Shown: positions 33,801 through 47,749, counted from the first letter of the stretch. The stretch is DNA of 64,000 nt from Chromobotia macracanthus (GCA_036877525.1 JAZGTH010000014.1:4538501-4602500); one strand, 5' to 3'. Program-made: numbers and translations. Notes: generated by a model from the sequence alone, not told the origin.

Positions 33801-36286
33801 GTTCAATAATTGACGCATGTTGCGTACTTCAATCAATTTCCCTTAACACTTGCATGTCACTGCATTTGATTAAGATTTTAGTGTACTTGAAAGATGAGTT
33901 TAATAACAAAACTGGAATTGGAAAACTGATTTGGAAAAAGACTGGTTAGTGCCGTGTGTGCATTGCATGAAGCCAACATGGAAAAGAAAATCTGATTGAC
34001 AAGCACTGTTGGCTAAAGTTGACTGGCATTGTGTCTCATGTGATTCTACTCACTATAAGACCTAAATAGAACATGCATTTGAATTGCAGAAACAGACTTG
34101 ATATTCTCAACCCTAAAATAATCTTTAAACAACATCTCCCCTCCTCTAAAATCCAAATATAATGAAGACAAGGGGCAAAAATCTCCGGCCCATTCTGGAC
34201 ACCCGTCTTAGCCTGTCAATCACTCATAAGACTCAACTTGTTTGACTGATTTGTGTCCTGAACATTATTAGAATCAAATCAAGATCAATGTTGAATAATA
34301 TTTCGCTGGAGTTTGTGAGTTTATTTATGAGTTTATTTATTTATAGTTGTACGTAATTGTCATATATAACGGATGTGTGTTGGCTTATTGAAACAAGTTA
34401 AAGCGGGGCAGATCAAATACCCTTTAGTGTAAAAGCCAATCATAAATTCCTCCTTTTTGGTGCTGGTAGGAGGCAGTTGTTTTAAAACTGGTATTCAGTT
34501 GAGAGGAGGGTGTTGTTGAGAGATTGTGCTATATACAGTTTCTCTCTATTTTCCTAGAAGATAAATACTGACATTTTTAAAATGTTCATATCTGCAAAAC
34601 ATATGTTTTAAACAAACATTTAGGAATATGCCAGAATAGGGATGCATGTACTAAAGCCACAAAAATGGTTAGTTTGGTATTGATTGTTTGATTCAATCAA
34701 TTTTTGCAGTCCCCTTGGGTGACGCTTGTAGCAGAGAAAAATTACACAAATTTGCATTAATGCAGGGACGTTGTAAAATGCTTTGGAACATCATGTAGAT
34801 GAGAGACTTGCTCCTACAGTAAGCTGGGTCTAAATACGGTAAATCCTGCGTCTCTAAGCATTTGGCTGACACTTGTGACTGTAGATGAAATAAGCCATTA
34901 CAACTCATCACATACTGAGATTTATCAGGATCCAGGGGGACATTAGCACCTCCATCAGGGTGTGATGAAGAGCTTCAGTGACAGGAAATCAACGCCACTC
35001 AGAAAGCAGAGCAAGTGTCGGTGGCTGGAATGGGTGAAATCTCTTGAGTTTTGCTCTGTATCGTGTTGAAATATTAGACTTACTTAATTGTATGTGTTTG
35101 TGTGGGTGTTGATAACATGAGGATGTGAGAAATCACAGGTACTGTAGATGTTTCCACTGGCATAAATGCAATGTAGTTCTATTCAGTGTAATATCTGAGA
35201 AAGCTGGTTTCAATAAAGATGTGAAGGAAAAAATATTCTGTCATACTGTATGAAAGTGCACAATATATTCACAGGGTACAGATCCAGCTCAAGAAATGGT
35301 GCTTTAATCTGTTTTTAATAGCAAGTTCACTCGTACATTCATACATTTCAGTCTGTTACCGTTTCTCATTCCTGTCGTCCACAACATTTTTGTGGATTTT
35401 GAACTTCATTCAGTCTGTTCTTATGATGTTTAACATTGCTGCATATTTTAAAACTACTATCACTTAAGCCACACCTAAAATGTCTAAATGTCACTGCATT
35501 AGATACAATATCAAAACATGTTATTTATCGTACACAAAAATAGAACAAGCACAATTGTCAGGCAAACATATCACAATATACGTTTCTTGTTATAAAAACA
35601 CAAGGCTCATCTTTTAAAATTAAGGCAAACATATTTATTAGTCCTATATTGGCTGTTGAAACATTTTCTTCTGTTGGGCACCTATGTAAAGCTGAGGAGA
35701 ACTGACTTCACACTCTCAAAATAGTCTTGTCACAAGGTTTAATTTTAAGTATGTTGTGGGAAAAAGTCTATCATCATTTGTGTAAAGAAGCCACTTGTTT
35801 TGATATTATGAATCTAATGAAATGCATTAACATCGTTGTTTGGATCTTCTTTACACAGAATCTATTATTTCCTAAACGTTTAACCACAGTTCTCCCCTCT
35901 GTCAGCCTCTTGCTCAGTTACTGACAAACACAGGAAGTGGCCAATTAATTCTGCAGCTAGTCGCTGGATCCCATTATAAAAATGCTGTAACACCAGCGTT
36001 AAACTAGAGCAGAAACAGGAACATACAGCAGAACCACCTGCATTCAGTCACTTTAATGAATAGGCTGTTTCCTGGTCTGAGGTTTAAGGTGGAATCTGCC
36101 CAACTACACAACCAACATTCAAGTAAATAAAACAGCTGTACTGTTGATAACCAACAAGTGTGTAAGTGTGTAACCATCAGAAAAAAACAAGCTCCTGGAG
36201 GGTTAAGAGGTTAATTATTTACAACAGGATGGCGATTGAGTCTTTGTGTACACAGATCAATTTACATGTCATCTATTTGCAATGGG

Positions 36287-36370
36287 TTGTGGGGTAGTTG
36301 TGGCCTAATGGTTAGAGGGTTGGACTTGTAGGTTCAAAGGTTGCAGGTTCAATTCCCACTGCTGGCAGGA
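36287..36370 (+). repeat. tRNA-derived SINE head (second family)
   Basis: Has an A box (tggcctaatgg, 36301-36311) and a B box (ggttcaattcc, 36346-36356) at tRNA spacing, preceded by ggggtagttg. The head differs from the V-SINE copies and resembles the fish HE1-type SINE. It does not fold as an intact tRNA gene. Confidence 0.75.
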
Positions 36371-38448
36371 AATGATCAACCAAGACTTTCACATCAGATT
36401 ATTAGTGAAAGACATGCAAATTATCCCTTTTTAAGAAGTGTTTGGATTATGGAAGTGTTGTTGTGCTATATTTTAATATCTGCCATAGAAACATTCATGA
36501 ATATAGTAGTAAAACAAAAACTTTACATTTATAAAGAATCAGATCATATACAAGCAACTATTTTATAGTGTGGGTGGATTACAAACGGTTTCATAGGTTC
36601 TCTGATTATTCGGCTCTTTAAAATGACAAAAGTCTGCTTGTCTCCACATGGATTGCGAGTTCTTGGTTAATGATTGTCAGGCTTTTGCATTGAAATTCAA
36701 TGTGCAAATGTGCCTCAGAGATGTTAGATGGGAAATGATGTGTAAAAGAAAGGGTTGTTTTAAGTTGCAGGCATTTGCATGAAGCTGCGTTCAGCCCTGC
36801 AGTGAACTGAAGATCCTGCACTATATTTACTTCCTGAGTCCCAATGGGACATGAACAGATCAGATAGAATATTAAATCGTATTTTCATGACAATCTGACA
36901 TTCAAGGGTGTAAATCTGAACCTCTGCAAAATTCTGTCTGGTCAGCAAGAAGATTACTTAGAGTGTGTGTGTGTGTGTGTGTGGGAGGGTGGTGCAAATG
37001 ACCCCACAAGGATGGTAAAACCTAAAATCACTAAATCACCAATATTATGTGGGTCAGTCCAGTCCCCATGAGAAAAACTGCTTTATAAACATATTAAATA
37101 ATATCTGCATGAAAATCCAGAAATGGACAAAAGTTTATATGAGGAATTTGGTTTGGGGGATACAAAATATCATTAGCTTGATAAAAAAACAACAAAAGTC
37201 AATAGAAAATCCCTAACAATGACTAAAACAAAAAAATTTGATTATTTTATGGCAGAATACACATGCATCACATCTTAGATTATTGTGTACTTCATCCAGC
37301 TGTGAAATATGGAATTCAAAGCAATTTAGAATTGCTGGTAGTTTTTCTAAAAGACTTTTAATATAAAAAAATAAACAATTTCAAAATGTATTTAACATAT
37401 TTGTAATATTTAATAATAATTTATTCTTTGATAATAAACCATATATGCATCTACAAAGGATATATGTCTCCCCATACTGTACATGCAATGTTGGCTTATG
37501 TTCAGTGCCAGAATAAAAGAAGTGGAGAACCCTGCATGTTATACAATCACATCATTATGTAGGCATTGTGATGTTTCTGATCACAATAACAAAAGTGATA
37601 ACAATCTTCATCTTAAAATCACCTGTTCCTTCACTTAAACAAACCATACTGCCCATATAACCATTGCTCTCTCTCATCCCCTGACACAACCGCTGGGAAA
37701 CAGCAGCAGAACTGTTGCTTATATGATGTTTGCTGCAGTATCACGCCAACAAGTTCACACTCCACATTCACATCCATATTTAATATGTGGAGCTGGATGT
37801 GCTGCCACCTGTCAAGAACTCCTTACAAAACACACATGCACGCACACGCATGCACGCCACGCACGCACACTCACACACACACACCTGACCCCTGTGGGTT
37901 TGCAGAGGGATATAAGGGCCCTTGTGTGCATCACATTGAAGCTGCACTGAAAGAGCTTCATGGGGACTGTTGGTTGTGCAGCAGTCAAGAATTACTATTA
38001 TATAAAACAGCCAGCATGGATAATTCTGTGCAGTGATGTCAATGTGTAATGTTAGCTAGTTTTCAGAACCTTACAGCTTTTCCAGTGATTTGTGTTGTGG
38101 CATGACAAAATATGACAAAATGTTCTTTTGCCCTAAATCTGATAAAAATGAAAATATATTGCCCCTTCTTTATAGCTTTATTGGGGTTAGATACTGTTTG
38201 TTAGTGAATTGTTGCTAACTTTGGTTTCTTATGGTCTTGACTGTAGATTTCTTTAGATCATATTTTCTAACATTTATTTAGAGTTTCTACCCAGTTATTT
38301 TCCAGGAACACAGAAACACAAGCTGCAGCTGTAAGAAAAACCATCTTTTATAGTTTATTTTTACTGTATCTTCAGAATCCAATAACATATAAGATGCTGT
38401 GGAGAATATGGTTTGATTGAAGGAAATCTCTTATGAGCATTGGAGGAG

Positions 38449-38488
<40 letters not shown>

Positions 38489-41400
38489 AGTTTGGTGAGA
38501 TATTGCTGCATTCTGTGAAGTCCAGCAAGCTAAACGTAACGTGCACTGCATGCTGCAGTCTAACATCCTTTACATGCCAAATGAATCACATCACTTTTTT
38601 AAATATGAATCAGAAAAGTAAACTGAACATACAGTCTGAATTTTGTATTGGTTGCATGCAAAATGAGCACGCAACCAATGTTTCTTATGATATTTCTATT
38701 GGATTATTGTTTAAAATAAGTTTATATGTTTATGTTCCCAGTGTGTCACTTTCCATCCCAACCATAAAAGCCACTGAATGACTTCAATGTCTGTATTGTA
38801 TTGACAATGGCTGATTTGGTGGTTTGTGGTGGAAATATTGTGGAAATAAAGACTTATATAAGGACTTATATCTAGGCACATCACATCATACTGTGTGAAG
38901 AGACTTGCAGTACCTTTTGCAGGACAAACTTGTGAACATTTTTTCCATGTACTGGATCATTATTGTGAAATGTATGATCTGAGGTAGCTGGCGCAGAACA
39001 GATAACTGTATTTAGAATATGAGATATGAGGACAGTTATTTGGCTCAGTTCATATTGCGCTTTTATTAAGCTTTTATATGTTAAGCTTAGATAGTAATGA
39101 TGAAAATGATGATGATTATCATCATTTTTGTGTTGGTTTAAGGGATGCTGATATTAGCAGTAAATGATAATCTTATAGAAATGATGCTGTACATGCTTTA
39201 GGGAAAAGCAGGGCTGAGAGCTGATAAAACCACATCATTTGTGTTTGGTTTAGTTAAATGGCACATTAATTAAAGGTTAAAGAGAGGTTTTTACCCCAAT
39301 TGTTAAAAGTATGTTGCAGTTTCAAAATTATTTTCATGTCACTCTTGCCCCTATAGCTACACTGTACATACAAACATAAAGTGATGTAATTTATCTATGT
39401 GGCAATACGGATCATTTGAAAATATGCATTAGTATTATTAGATCACTATATGAAAATATTTAGCCAAATGTTTTTTATGTAGCATTTTGATATAAATGGT
39501 TTAAAAGACACATATTGTTGCACTAACTCTCTGATTATTTAATCACTTCTGTTATTTCGCACTTTATACAACACTGTTGCACATGACCTCGAAATGTACA
39601 GTAAAAAGTTTCTTTCAGAAATGATGTTACAAAACATAGATTTTACTAATAATGCACTGAGTTGGAAATATAAATCTTGGCTGTCACAGTGTTTCAAACT
39701 GTCATCATTCTTCATTCAGGCTTGAATATTCCTTCACCTTCATGAGAAAGTCCTCTAATGTCTATCACCCTCACTGAATGTGAGGCATTGTGAAGGTGCG
39801 CAGAATTCTGCCAGCAGCTCTCAGTCATTTCACTGGCTGAACTCATTAAGTGCCCTCAGTCATTCGTCCCCCAGCTCTGCCTCTGATTTATTTGGTTTGA
39901 GCTGTCAGTTCAGAGGCTGGCCGGGGCATATGAGGCATCTACTGATAAAAAATGCATATAAACAGTGATGATTTAAATTAATGGTCTGAATATGCATTTG
40001 TTTGGCTCTTGTTGGTAAGGAAAGCCAGGTTTTGTGGGTCTTCACGTGGTTTTCATGAAATGCTGTTGCTGTGATCTGCTGTGTTTACAAAGGCATTTTT
40101 TTAAAGAATGAATAAATCATCATATAGTCTGAACATGAAGGCTTTAGCCATCTGTTACATCAAAGTGCGAGGGTACATGTATTTTTTATGTACTTTCAGA
40201 TATTCATTATTTTGCAAATTACCTTTACATGATATTTCACATAAAACCTATGTAGTTTTTTCAAATTACATTGAAAATTGTTCTTAAATATCTTAAAGGT
40301 AAAATTTTGTTTTGTTTTGCAAGATAGTTTAAAATAAATGATATGGGATTTAAGTGTCGTTTATGCGAAGAACTACTACATTTTAGTATGTCATTTTTGG
40401 ATACAGTTTAAAAGTATACGTCAAGAATTTTTGCTATTAAGATTCCCGTATATGAAATCATATAATTTATTGTGTTTTACAGCGACGAATGTTTTGCTCG
40501 TAGCAGATCTTGGAAGTGTTGTTGTCTTGCTGTGCTACTAAAGAAATGCACCTCCAGCAGATGTCAATGCTCATGTGTGTGCCACCCTTTGTAATCCGCA
40601 TAATCGGATAGAAAGAGCCCATAGGCACTCAACAGTGTCAACACAGTGTGCAGATTCTTACAAAACAATGAAGCTCACATGCAGTACACAGGGCTTAACA
40701 GAAGAACACATTGTTGTCACATCTGACCCAGTTCCTCACCAAGATCATGAGCAGCAGTAAGTATGGATCACTTTTCACCCATAACCTGCTAGAAATACGA
40801 TGTTATTTGAGATGGAGGGTGCCTGTGTCTACATCCACAAGAGTCATGGACGTTGTAAATGACATTCTCATAGAGACCTACAGAAACGCATCACATCCCG
40901 CAGATAACCATTACCATGATCGCATTCTTCTTTCTCACATTGACTTTGTACAAAACACCCTTATATTAAACAAGTAACTTCATAATTAATAACTTTTAGA
41001 GGTTTGTTTGTATTGGAGAGAGAGTCCGCGTCTGTATTTATTCTTTATGCTAGTAAGAAGTGACAAGTAGCATAAGACTGCTGTCGAGGTGGATTGTGGG
41101 ATTGACGATGGAGTTCAGACAAAGCCACTTAAAGGCAAGCCCGCAATCTTAGCATAGAAACCTGTAACGCTATGGTACACAAGGAGGAGACCAGAGGCCC
41201 TTTTTCTTAATGGATGTCAATGTTGGAGAGGCTTCAGTACGCAAAATAAACTGCTTTTGTGAGGAAACAGCCTGTCAGTTCATGAATTAACAGTCTGTCC
41301 GCTAACCTTCAATAATTTGAAGCAAATCATTTGTACTATCTCAACATGTCTGTGTTGAGTCAATTCTCGACTTATATACTTAACACGGCAGCGGCTTTGC

Positions 41401-41500
41401 ATCCATAACAGGCACACATAATGGATATTTTATATATTCTTATGACAACGATTATTAATCGTTAAAAAAGTAGACACATAACGCTTTTGTACATTGAAAT
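36371..41500. other. Intergenic region, microsatellites only
   Basis: No gene recognised. Simple repeats: a GT run at about 36963-36982, a CA/CACG-rich stretch at about 37829-37883 and a GA run at 38452-38484. A region around 39780-39960 has a more balanced base composition and an open frame rich in serine, but it matches nothing and has no clear splice sites. Confidence 0.5.
38452..38484. repeat. (GA)n microsatellite
   Basis: About 16 uninterrupted GA units flanked by unique sequence. Confidence 0.95.
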
Positions 41501-41539
41501 CGGATGAGAAACGTAAACGTTTTTGTGTTTTTAAAGCAG

Positions 41540-41720
41540 AAAAGCGCAGCTTCCCGTTCACTTGTACGTGCGGCGGGACAGTCTCGCCCAGTCCAATATG
41601 GCGGCGCCGTATGGCAGCAGCCAATGCGCCACTTCTCTGTTTGTTGGCAATGGGCAGATTTCTGTCACTGCATTGGAAACCCAAAGCACAGGTGAGACAG
41701 GTGAATGCAAAGGTTTGTAA
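41540..41720 (+). promoter_or_regulatory. CpG-rich segment with YY1-type ATG and consensus donor
   Basis: CpG density rises sharply around 41545-41630 against a CpG-poor background. At 41593-41605 lies CCAATATGGCGGC, the YY1 motif commonly found at vertebrate starts of transcription or translation. Its ATG (41598) opens a 40-codon frame (MAAPYGSSQCATS...) to a stop at 41718-41720, and a near-perfect donor CACAG|GTGAGA lies at 41691/41692. This has the look of a first exon of an unannotated plus-strand transcript. It could instead be part of a dispersed repeat, since 41137-41152 carries a weakly similar inverse motif. Protein not recognised. Confidence 0.4.
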
Positions 41721-44700
41721 ATGCTCAACGTTTATTTTACATCTACGGTGCGGTTCGAGTCTTAAGAAATAGAAAAGGCTTGTGCGTCGCCATCCTCACC
41801 TCGAGTAACAAGGTTTGGATATGAAGAACATTTAAGATTATTATTGAGCAATATTTTACCCAAAATATACCCAAACTTCTGTTATGTATTCTCCCTCAGT
41901 TTTGTCTATTGAAGACAAATGGATTTCATGTGGAAAAACAAAGCAGCATCAAAATGTATCTGAATTTCTCCTCTTGGGTTGTACAGATAAGTTATACAGG
42001 TCTGAAATGAAATTAGAGTAAAGTTTTCATTTTTAAGTGAATTGAACCCTATACGTGCTTGTACATCTTGCCTTACATTAATCAGGATCTGCAGTGTTCC
42101 TCTTTGGGTTGATGCTTTTCCTGTTAAAACAGGACGTTGGCTGTGACGTATCGAAATATTTTTTGATAATCTTTCTTAGATACCTGCTAAAAGGGATTAT
42201 TATTTTGACAAAGTTAACACGCATGGACTAAAAGCTTTAAAAACAAATGGCGCAACCATCTCCAGCAGTTAACTGAGCCCCCGGTGTGAACTTTACATTT
42301 CAGCTTACACACACAAATCCAGCTCTAGTTATATGCATTAGGACCCAGTGGTAAGCTGTAGACCCATGCACAGTTAGTAAATTCATCTACCAGTTTTCAT
42401 CCATCTACATCCTTCTGCAAAAGCGTAGAACTCTGTTAGTAACACAATGCTTATATTGATGAAACAAATGTATAAGTGCTGGCTCAAGCCACTATCTCTC
42501 CCAATTACATCAAATAACATCAGCAATTACTCTCCATTTTGAAATACGGTCCTATAGTTTAGCTTGTGAGGGCATTAGCCTGCAGTGCAAATGGCCTTTT
42601 TATACTTTGCTACAGTCATCCACACCCACAGACAAAGTGCGGTTGCTTAAATCAATGCTGGAGTCTTTTCACCAGTCTGGGAAACATCTAAGAACTATTA
42701 AAATGAAACAGTGATCGTTATTTTCTAGGTATGTGGTAAGATTCTCCAATCCAATATCGAGTGCCAGGGCTGTCTGATGTTACAAACATTAGCAGGTTCT
42801 GAGATGGAAACTCGTGTGGCAGAAGTTTTTGTTGAGATCTGTTGAACCGAAGAGGCACAGAGTGAGCGAACAGTGGCAGGAGAAAAATGTCCAGTAGGGA
42901 AACAAAAAGGTTACTTAAGCAGAAGCGGCACTCGAAAGCTAATGGCAGATATGCAAAATTCACAAGTGTAATGTACAGCTCGAACCACCCACAGGAATAA
43001 TTACACACCAGGGCTGCGTGAAACTCTGTAAACACCAAAATAGCCTAAAGTGGGGACGTTATGATGTTGACTTCTGAAAACAATTTCTGCACAAAACATG
43101 ATGTGCAGAATTTTTTTGACATCATATAACAATTAAACAGCATTACATGAGCTAGTGTGCTGTTGAGGCTTAGCCACAGGCCACAGATTGTTTGCAAGGC
43201 AGCGAATGAATAGTGTTAAAGTTGTATGTAGGGTAGGTTTTAGGTTTTATTATAAATGATAATATAATTTATTATATTATTTTTAATTTATTATAAGTTA
43301 GATTTGCTCTACAAACACCATAGCGTGGTAGGAGGCAGACATTTTTCACAAAGCAGCCTTTTAATGGGTTCAAGCTGGCAATAATACAAGAAAACACATG
43401 CTGATATTCTGAAATATTTCATAAATAGAACAAATGAGCAGTTTTGCTGTTATTCATGTTTCTAAGTAACTCTTGTTTCATGAACGTTAACTCCATATTT
43501 GCCTGCAGTACGATTCTTCACACTTCTAGCTTGTGTTGGAGCAGACCACTAATTAAATCCCAGGAAAAGATTGTGTAGTATTATAATTTTCCTGGAAATG
43601 AACCGCTATGCCCTACTGAGATATTCTTCATTAAGCGCTCGTAAAACATCACCTGCAATTTATCACTACATCTATGTGTTCACTCAAATCACATATGAGT
43701 TTAACCCAATAAACGTCAACAGTCCCGTGACATCTGTGATGAATTGAGATCCATGAAATTTGTGTTTGCGATACAGTGTCCTCTCTTGTAATTGGATTTT
43801 GGATGGAAACAGCCCTCTAGGCATGAAAAATGTAGGTCAACCACAAAAGTCTCACCCTCTCATGTAGAGGTGAGCTAATGGAGTGATTCTGAGTGTTGAG
43901 ATGATTTGCTTCATTAGTTTTTATGCTGTCGCGCGGCTGTGCATGTGTTGTTTGACAACTGTGTATGTGTTTTTATGACTTCTTCATGGTGTGTTGTGGT
44001 TGTGCGGTCTCTTTGTCTTTATAAAGTATGAGATGTTACCAGATCTTCTAAAGATCTTTCACCAAAATTCTGACCCTACTTTTTCTGTTTGTCTAAACAG
44101 TACAACAGTGGAACACTTCAAATGTTTTATATGTGATTTTTGTTCTTGCTTGATTTGTATATGGCCATGGAAAAAGGAACCGCAGCTGCGCTTTTCCGAG
44201 CGTTTCCGTGGAGATGGCATTGAGAAGATCAGTACAGTAGAAGCGTTCGTGATTACGTAAATGCGTCTCACTGATGCAGCCTCCACTCTCTGCTATCTCT
44301 ACGTTTGTTTCTACCCTACCATGGCCTTATTGTCGTGATCCTGTTGCCTAGGTAACAGATATTTTGACAATGAGGATGTGTAGGTTGCCAGAGGCAAAGC
44401 CAAAATTTTGGTTTATAGATGAACAGGTCTGTGTGTGCTTTTATATGTGTATTTATTATACAGAGATTTAATTCTTGCTGCTTTTGACTGACTTTTATTT
44501 AAAATGGAAATACTCGCCACTCAGTCTTTCTTCCTATTTATCTTACGGTTGTAGGGCATGAAACTGGAGTAGCGTTCGCAGAACATCTTTAAAGCAGCTC
44601 CAATTGCTTTTTGCTTGTGCTGCTTTGAAGGCTATACTGTAGATGTAGTGAATAATGGATTAATTTCAGCGCGGAAAGAGATCTGTGTGTGTGTTTGCAC

Positions 44701-46475
44701 GTGTTTGTGTGTGTGTGGTTAAACAATCTGAACCCCAGGCAAAAGTACCTTTTGTTGAAATGTTTATATTACATAAGATTTGTTGGGTCACGGTGCTTAC
44801 ATGTTTTTCAGAAGTAGTACAAATACAGAAAGGGTATAAGGAGGCGAGATGGCCTTGCTGTATTGTTTGCCTGTCTGACTGTGTGCTGTTGCATCTGTGT
44901 GTGTGAATGGTGCAGTCAGGGTGAGAGATCAAGCATTGGTAAACAGTGAGTCTAGCTTATGGACTAGAAAAAAAGTGGTAGATCTGTTAGAACTTTTGTA
45001 CACCGAGGAGGTTTTAGGATGATGTTGCAACTAGAGGATTTACACTGACTAAATGCATGCTGGATGCAACATGTTGTGCGGTCAGATGTACAGCTAAGAA
45101 CATCTAATACTTCTTATAGACTAAAGAATGGTTTCCCAAAATGTCATTACAATAAAGTCATCATTTATGCATGTTCATGTCATTTCCAGTAGCTGTATGC
45201 TGTTATTTTAAGGAACTATATTTGTGTTCCACAATTTAACATTAAATAATTATAAATAAATTATAGAATGTGTTATAGGGTAAATATATTGTATTATTGA
45301 TAATATATTGTATTATGTATATACTTTTTTTAATTATAGGGTAAATTTTTAACTGTTCCTTTAACTATTCCTAAGTTTGAACTATTCATAATTTTCCTTT
45401 TACTAAATTAATGTTTTGCCGTAATAATCCAGAGATAATACCAACAGTTTTGATATATTTAATGTAGAGTGTGTGTTGCCCTCTGAATATTAATCATGGT
45501 TATGGATGTTATTAGAATCAGATAATTGGTGATGCTGTCAATGGATCTCAGTAAGGCCCCTAAATTATTTATCCCTCCCCGGTTGGGTGAATGATTGGTG
45601 GTGAAGAGGCACTCATCCTCCCCCTGCGGCTCACTCAGCAGTGGTGGAGATATAATTGCTCCTGTCCAGCCGTGCTGCTTAATTAAAGATCACACATAGA
45701 CCTGCATCTCATATATCTGGGAAAACCCTTATCACCTCTTCCTTAAAGAAACCTGTGAAATATCCTCTGCAGAAGAAGAGGTTCACCTGAGCTCAAGAGC
45801 GAAGGCTGTTGGTGAAGCCTTATTCGAGGTGTAAATGCACTTGGGCTCAATGGACTTTTCTTGAATACCCTCCGGAGCTAAGAGTGCCATCAAGTGTTCT
45901 GAAGTAGATCTACCAAAAACAACATCTTTGGGATGGAAAACATGAAAGGGCTTTACATAACTATTGGTAACTAACTAAATGAGCACTGAGAGGAGGATAT
46001 TTAAAACGATGAATTGTTGAAGCACTCCTTCATGCCTCTCCATCCATCAGCACTCCATCCTAACAACGGAGGATGGAGGGCCTTGTAAGCACGAGCTGTT
46101 GCCGTGCCATCATATGTGTGATGCGGTTCCCATGGCAATTTGTTGTGAGATGAATGCTGTGGTCTTTCATCACTGTCATCTTCACAGGTTATAAGAGCCC
46201 TGAACTCTTGAGCTTGTGCGGTAGACGCTTCATTAAATGAAAATCAACTTAAGGGCTGCAGTGAACCAAAGGGACCTTCTTCAGAAAACAGGCTATTTTC
46301 AGTCTCCTTGCCAGGGGTTAACACCTCTACCTCAGTGTATAAATGTGCTATAGGGCTGCAAAGAATTCATATGTCGAGCCAAAGTACATTGCTGGTAAGG
46401 GTGCAAGTTTAAGAAAGGATTATTGTAAAAAGACCAGTATGTTGGTCAAAGGTAGTCTTTTAAAACAATCACTCA
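41721..46475. other. Intergenic region without recognised genes
   Basis: No coding exon recognised. Unique-looking sequence predominates. Items of note are an RFX-type X-box at 44343 and a GC-balanced block at 45540-45735. The minus-strand open frame at 42718-43038 (106 codons) shows no family features. Confidence 0.5.
44343..44356. promoter_or_regulatory. RFX X-box-like motif
   Basis: GTTGCCTAGGTAAC fits the X-box GTNRCC N2 RGYAAC and is palindromic except for one position. It is in non-coding DNA, with no promoter identified beside it. Confidence 0.5.
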
Positions 46476-46746
46476 TTAAAGGCCCGGTAGGCAGTTTTAT
46501 AAAGGCTGGCAATAGCAAGCTAGCTTTGAAAGCATAAGATCCCGCACCCTTCAGAGAACTCTCCAAAGCCAAGCCTCCTCCAGCACATGAATGCCTACAT
46601 AGTTTGACTGACATTTTTATGGTCCTGCACCTTCCACAGAATATATATAAATATATTTGGACCACTTTACTTTCAGGATGTGAAAAAACTTTTTAACCAG
46701 CATAACAAAAAATGTTTCTGGAACAAATCGCCTACCCTACCTTTAA
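46476..46746. mobile_element. Full-length TTAA MITE (AGGTAGGGTAGGC ends)
   Basis: Bounded by TTAA at 46476-46479 and 46743-46746. Left end aggcccggtaggcag, right end gcctaccctacct, inverted ends of about 13 bases. Total 271 bases, no transposase frame. Interior holds tttttatggtcctgcacctt and accagcataacaaaaaatg, shared with the mst1r intron 19 copy. TTAA duplication suggests mobilisation by a piggyBac-type transposase. Confidence 0.8.
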
Positions 46747-46849
46747 TCACAAATTGCATTTTTGATTGCATTATACAGGAGACCTTGGTCTTAATCTTTT
46801 GTTTTGTAATCTTAAAGTTTGCCTCTGCAAAACTTGTTGTCAGGATGCT

Positions 46850-47054
46850 ACATTGTTGGTTATTGCCAGAGTGTTTATATATCAGAGATGTTATATATCA
46901 TATATATCAAAAACGTTTTTCTTACGTTGTTAGTGGAAGGTTTTAAAAACAATTAAAGCAATAGCTTTAATACAATGTCTATACTTTTTTATGTTTCTGT
47001 TGCTTATTGGAAACATTAGAAAAACGTTCTAACAACCTAAAATTATTAGCGGGG
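46850..47054. mobile_element. Partial CCCAGCTA-family MITE
   Basis: The right end (aacaacctaaaattattagc, then gggg) matches the 27.8 kb copy. Interior aacgttttt words fit the family. The left end is not clear. Confidence 0.5.
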
Positions 47055-47749
47055 GTCATGTTCACACTTATCAGGCAAAAGTCCTTGTAGTTTTTGTAAA
47101 GGTTAAAGTTTATCTTAACTTTCTTCCCAAACAAATGGACCACTGCATGACAAAACACTGTGAATCTCGACATGTTGGACAAGATCATATAATTCACTTC
47201 TCATTGCAGTCTTTAATCTCTCATACAGGTTGTTACCGTAAACACAGCTGTGCTGATCAATGCTGTCCTTTGTAACAAATATGTTGTGTTTTGCCATACC
47301 ATCACTGCTGTATTTTTCCATTGCCTCTCTATAACTATGGCAACCCTGACGAGTCGGATTTCTGTGTCTTTACAGAGAAAAACAATATCAACACGCAGAT
47401 ATTAACCGCCAACTTCTGTCTTTGTAAAGATAGACCATCTCATGCTAGCTCTTCATTTTCCATGTTTGCCGTCAATGGATAGTGAGAGAGTAAGAAACAG
47501 AGAGAGAGAGGTTAAAAAACAGCCCACGAGCAGGCGTCAACAGCACCTCGCCACCTACCAGCTGCTTGTAATGCAGACACAGTGTGGGGGAGAAGCATGC
47601 ATGCTTGAAAGTCTGCGGATTGTTATTCCTTCCACTGTTTCTACACATCAGAGTTCTTCTACATGTTGCGCTTAGTTGGCCTCGTTCATTGCAAGCTCAT
47701 TACTCAGCATAAAAGAAAAAGCCCAAGCCCATTTTTAAGAAAGTCTTAA

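Larger units (their letters stand above)
30960..36286. other. Intergenic region downstream of mst1r
   Basis: No gene is recognised. It contains a CTCF-like motif (31445), a long TG microsatellite (32045), a MITE copy (33397) and another AGTAGTATGC-type repeat (33690-33800). Short open frames on either strand look random in composition and match nothing I recognise. Confidence 0.55.

Noticed and set aside
36287..36370. tRNA gene
   Set aside because: A and B boxes are present but the sequence is a SINE head; the flanks do not form an acceptor stem as in a true tRNA. The same applies to the V-SINE copies.
41088..41103. Second ZNF143-like word (ggattgtgggattg)
   Set aside because: Only the TGGGA core agrees; outer parts of the motif are missing.
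42718..43038. 106-codon minus-strand open frame
   Set aside because: Hydrophobic and cysteine-rich but without family signature or splice context; chance likely.
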